Assembly (NCBI RefSeq): GCF_015160875.1
Contig: NZ_CP063374.1
Span: forward strand, 2,542,001 to 2,606,000
Length of the DNA: 64,000 nt
Source: Streptomyces chromofuscus
GTDB lineage: Bacteria > Actinomycetota > Actinomycetes > Streptomycetales > Streptomycetaceae
Reading direction: 5' to 3'
A model generated the notes under the pieces. That model saw only the letters and a list, made by a program, of their open reading frames with translations. It was not told the DNA's origin and searched no databases. Both the position numbers and the translations under genes were made by a program. Shown here in pieces: positions 63,535-64,000 of this stretch (the first letter of the stretch is position 1; each line of letters begins with the position of its first letter).

Positions 63535-64000
63535 CGCCGCGGGATGCCCGGCGGATGCTCGCCGCCCGCAGGTCGTCGCGGCGGGTGCGCCGGGCACATA
63601 CCCCGCCGCCGCGCGACATCCCGCACATACCCCGCCGCCGCGCGACATCCCGCGCATGCCCGCCGCACGCGCGACGCCCCGCAGGTCGTCGCGGCGGGTG
63701 CGCCGGGCGCACACCCCGCCGCCGCGCGACATCCCGCACATACCCACCGCACGCGCGACGCCCCGCAGGTCGTCGCGGCGGGTGCGCCGGGCGCACACCC
63801 CGCCGCCGCGCGACATCCCGCACATACCCACCGCACGCGCGACGCCCCGCAGGTCGTCGCGGCGGGTGCGCCGGGCGCACACCCCGCCGCCGCGCGACAT
63901 CCCGCACATACCCACCGCACGCGCGACGCCCCGCAGGTCGTCGCGGCGGTGCGCCGGGCGCACACCCCGCCGCCGCGCGACATCCCGCACATACCCACCG
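63535..64000. repeat. 84-bp tandem repeat array running out of the window
   Basis: The anchor CGACATCCCGC occurs at 63643, 63727, 63811 and 63895 (period 84) and 63978 (period 83, one G lost). A 29-bp sub-repeat lies before the first full unit (63614 to 63643), and a diverged unit begins near 63535. Each unit contains the hairpin GTGCGC-CGG-GCGCAC. 84 is a multiple of 3, so long minus-strand frames exist, but the 83-bp copy breaks them and there is no initiation signal. The array continues past base 64000. Confidence 0.93.

Noticed and set aside
63427-63998. Minus-strand frames with 28-residue Cys/Arg-rich repeats
   Set aside because: Products of the 84-bp repeat; broken by an 83-bp copy and without a ribosome-binding site.
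63535-64000. Possible CRISPR array
   Set aside because: Units are directly adjacent with no unique spacers, and no cas genes are nearby; the same holds for the 139- and 41-bp arrays.

Overview
This is about 64 kb of a high-GC actinomycete chromosome, almost certainly Streptomyces. G/C dominates third codon positions. Many genes start with GTG (one with TTG), and operons are tightly coupled through ATGA or GTGA overlaps. Typical Streptomyces families are present (DUF3145, LitR/CarH-type MerR, an isorenieratene-type crt cluster, a MAB_1171c-like membrane protein). No rRNA, tRNA, CRISPR array or intact insertion sequence was seen.

Layout. 0-16 kb is housekeeping and secreted functions: the end of fabF, a DUF3145 gene, a lipoprotein SGNH hydrolase, an aldose epimerase, a GH3 beta-glucosidase with a divergent TetR regulator, a pyroglutamyl-peptidase-fold protein whose catalytic Cys position holds Ser, an EI24 membrane protein, a secreted M14 peptidase, a serine hydrolase, Ohr, and an NADP oxidoreductase facing a MarR regulator. 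16-27 kb is a surface-glycan locus. A minus-strand operon (wecB epimerase, methyltransferase, coiled-coil glycan protein, double GT-B glycosyltransferase) faces a plus-strand set (GT4, wecC-like dehydrogenase, second GT4). Tandem-repeat arrays flank it on both sides (41/35 bp on the left, 139 bp on the right).

27-36.5 kb is a sugar uptake and oxidation locus: a GalD-like dehydratase, a zinc dehydrogenase, an unknown TIM-barrel-like protein, a ChvE-GguA-GguB-type ABC importer and a Tat-exported aldose epimerase. The expected lactonase and an IclR regulator sit 25 kb away at 61.6-63.2 kb. The same operator-like motif, CGAAATnnCGAACA, occurs at the dehydratase promoter, before the TIM-barrel gene and upstream of iclR, which suggests one regulon split by the light-response island.

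39.4-57.8 kb is the light and carotenoid island: an ECF sigma factor (litS-like), crtY-crtT-crtU, a MarR-regulated MMPL exporter, an NAD(P)-binding/DUF2867 protein, a CPD photolyase, a 4Fe-4S (6-4) photolyase-type protein, crtE-crtI-crtB-Rieske, and a B12-binding LitR. A motif shared by the crtE and DUF2867-gene upstream regions is a candidate light-control element. An Rrf2 regulator ends the island. Next comes a translationally coupled trio of unknown role (HExxH peptidase, seven-TM MAB_1171c-like protein, FAD monooxygenase). The window ends in an 84-bp tandem array beyond iclR.
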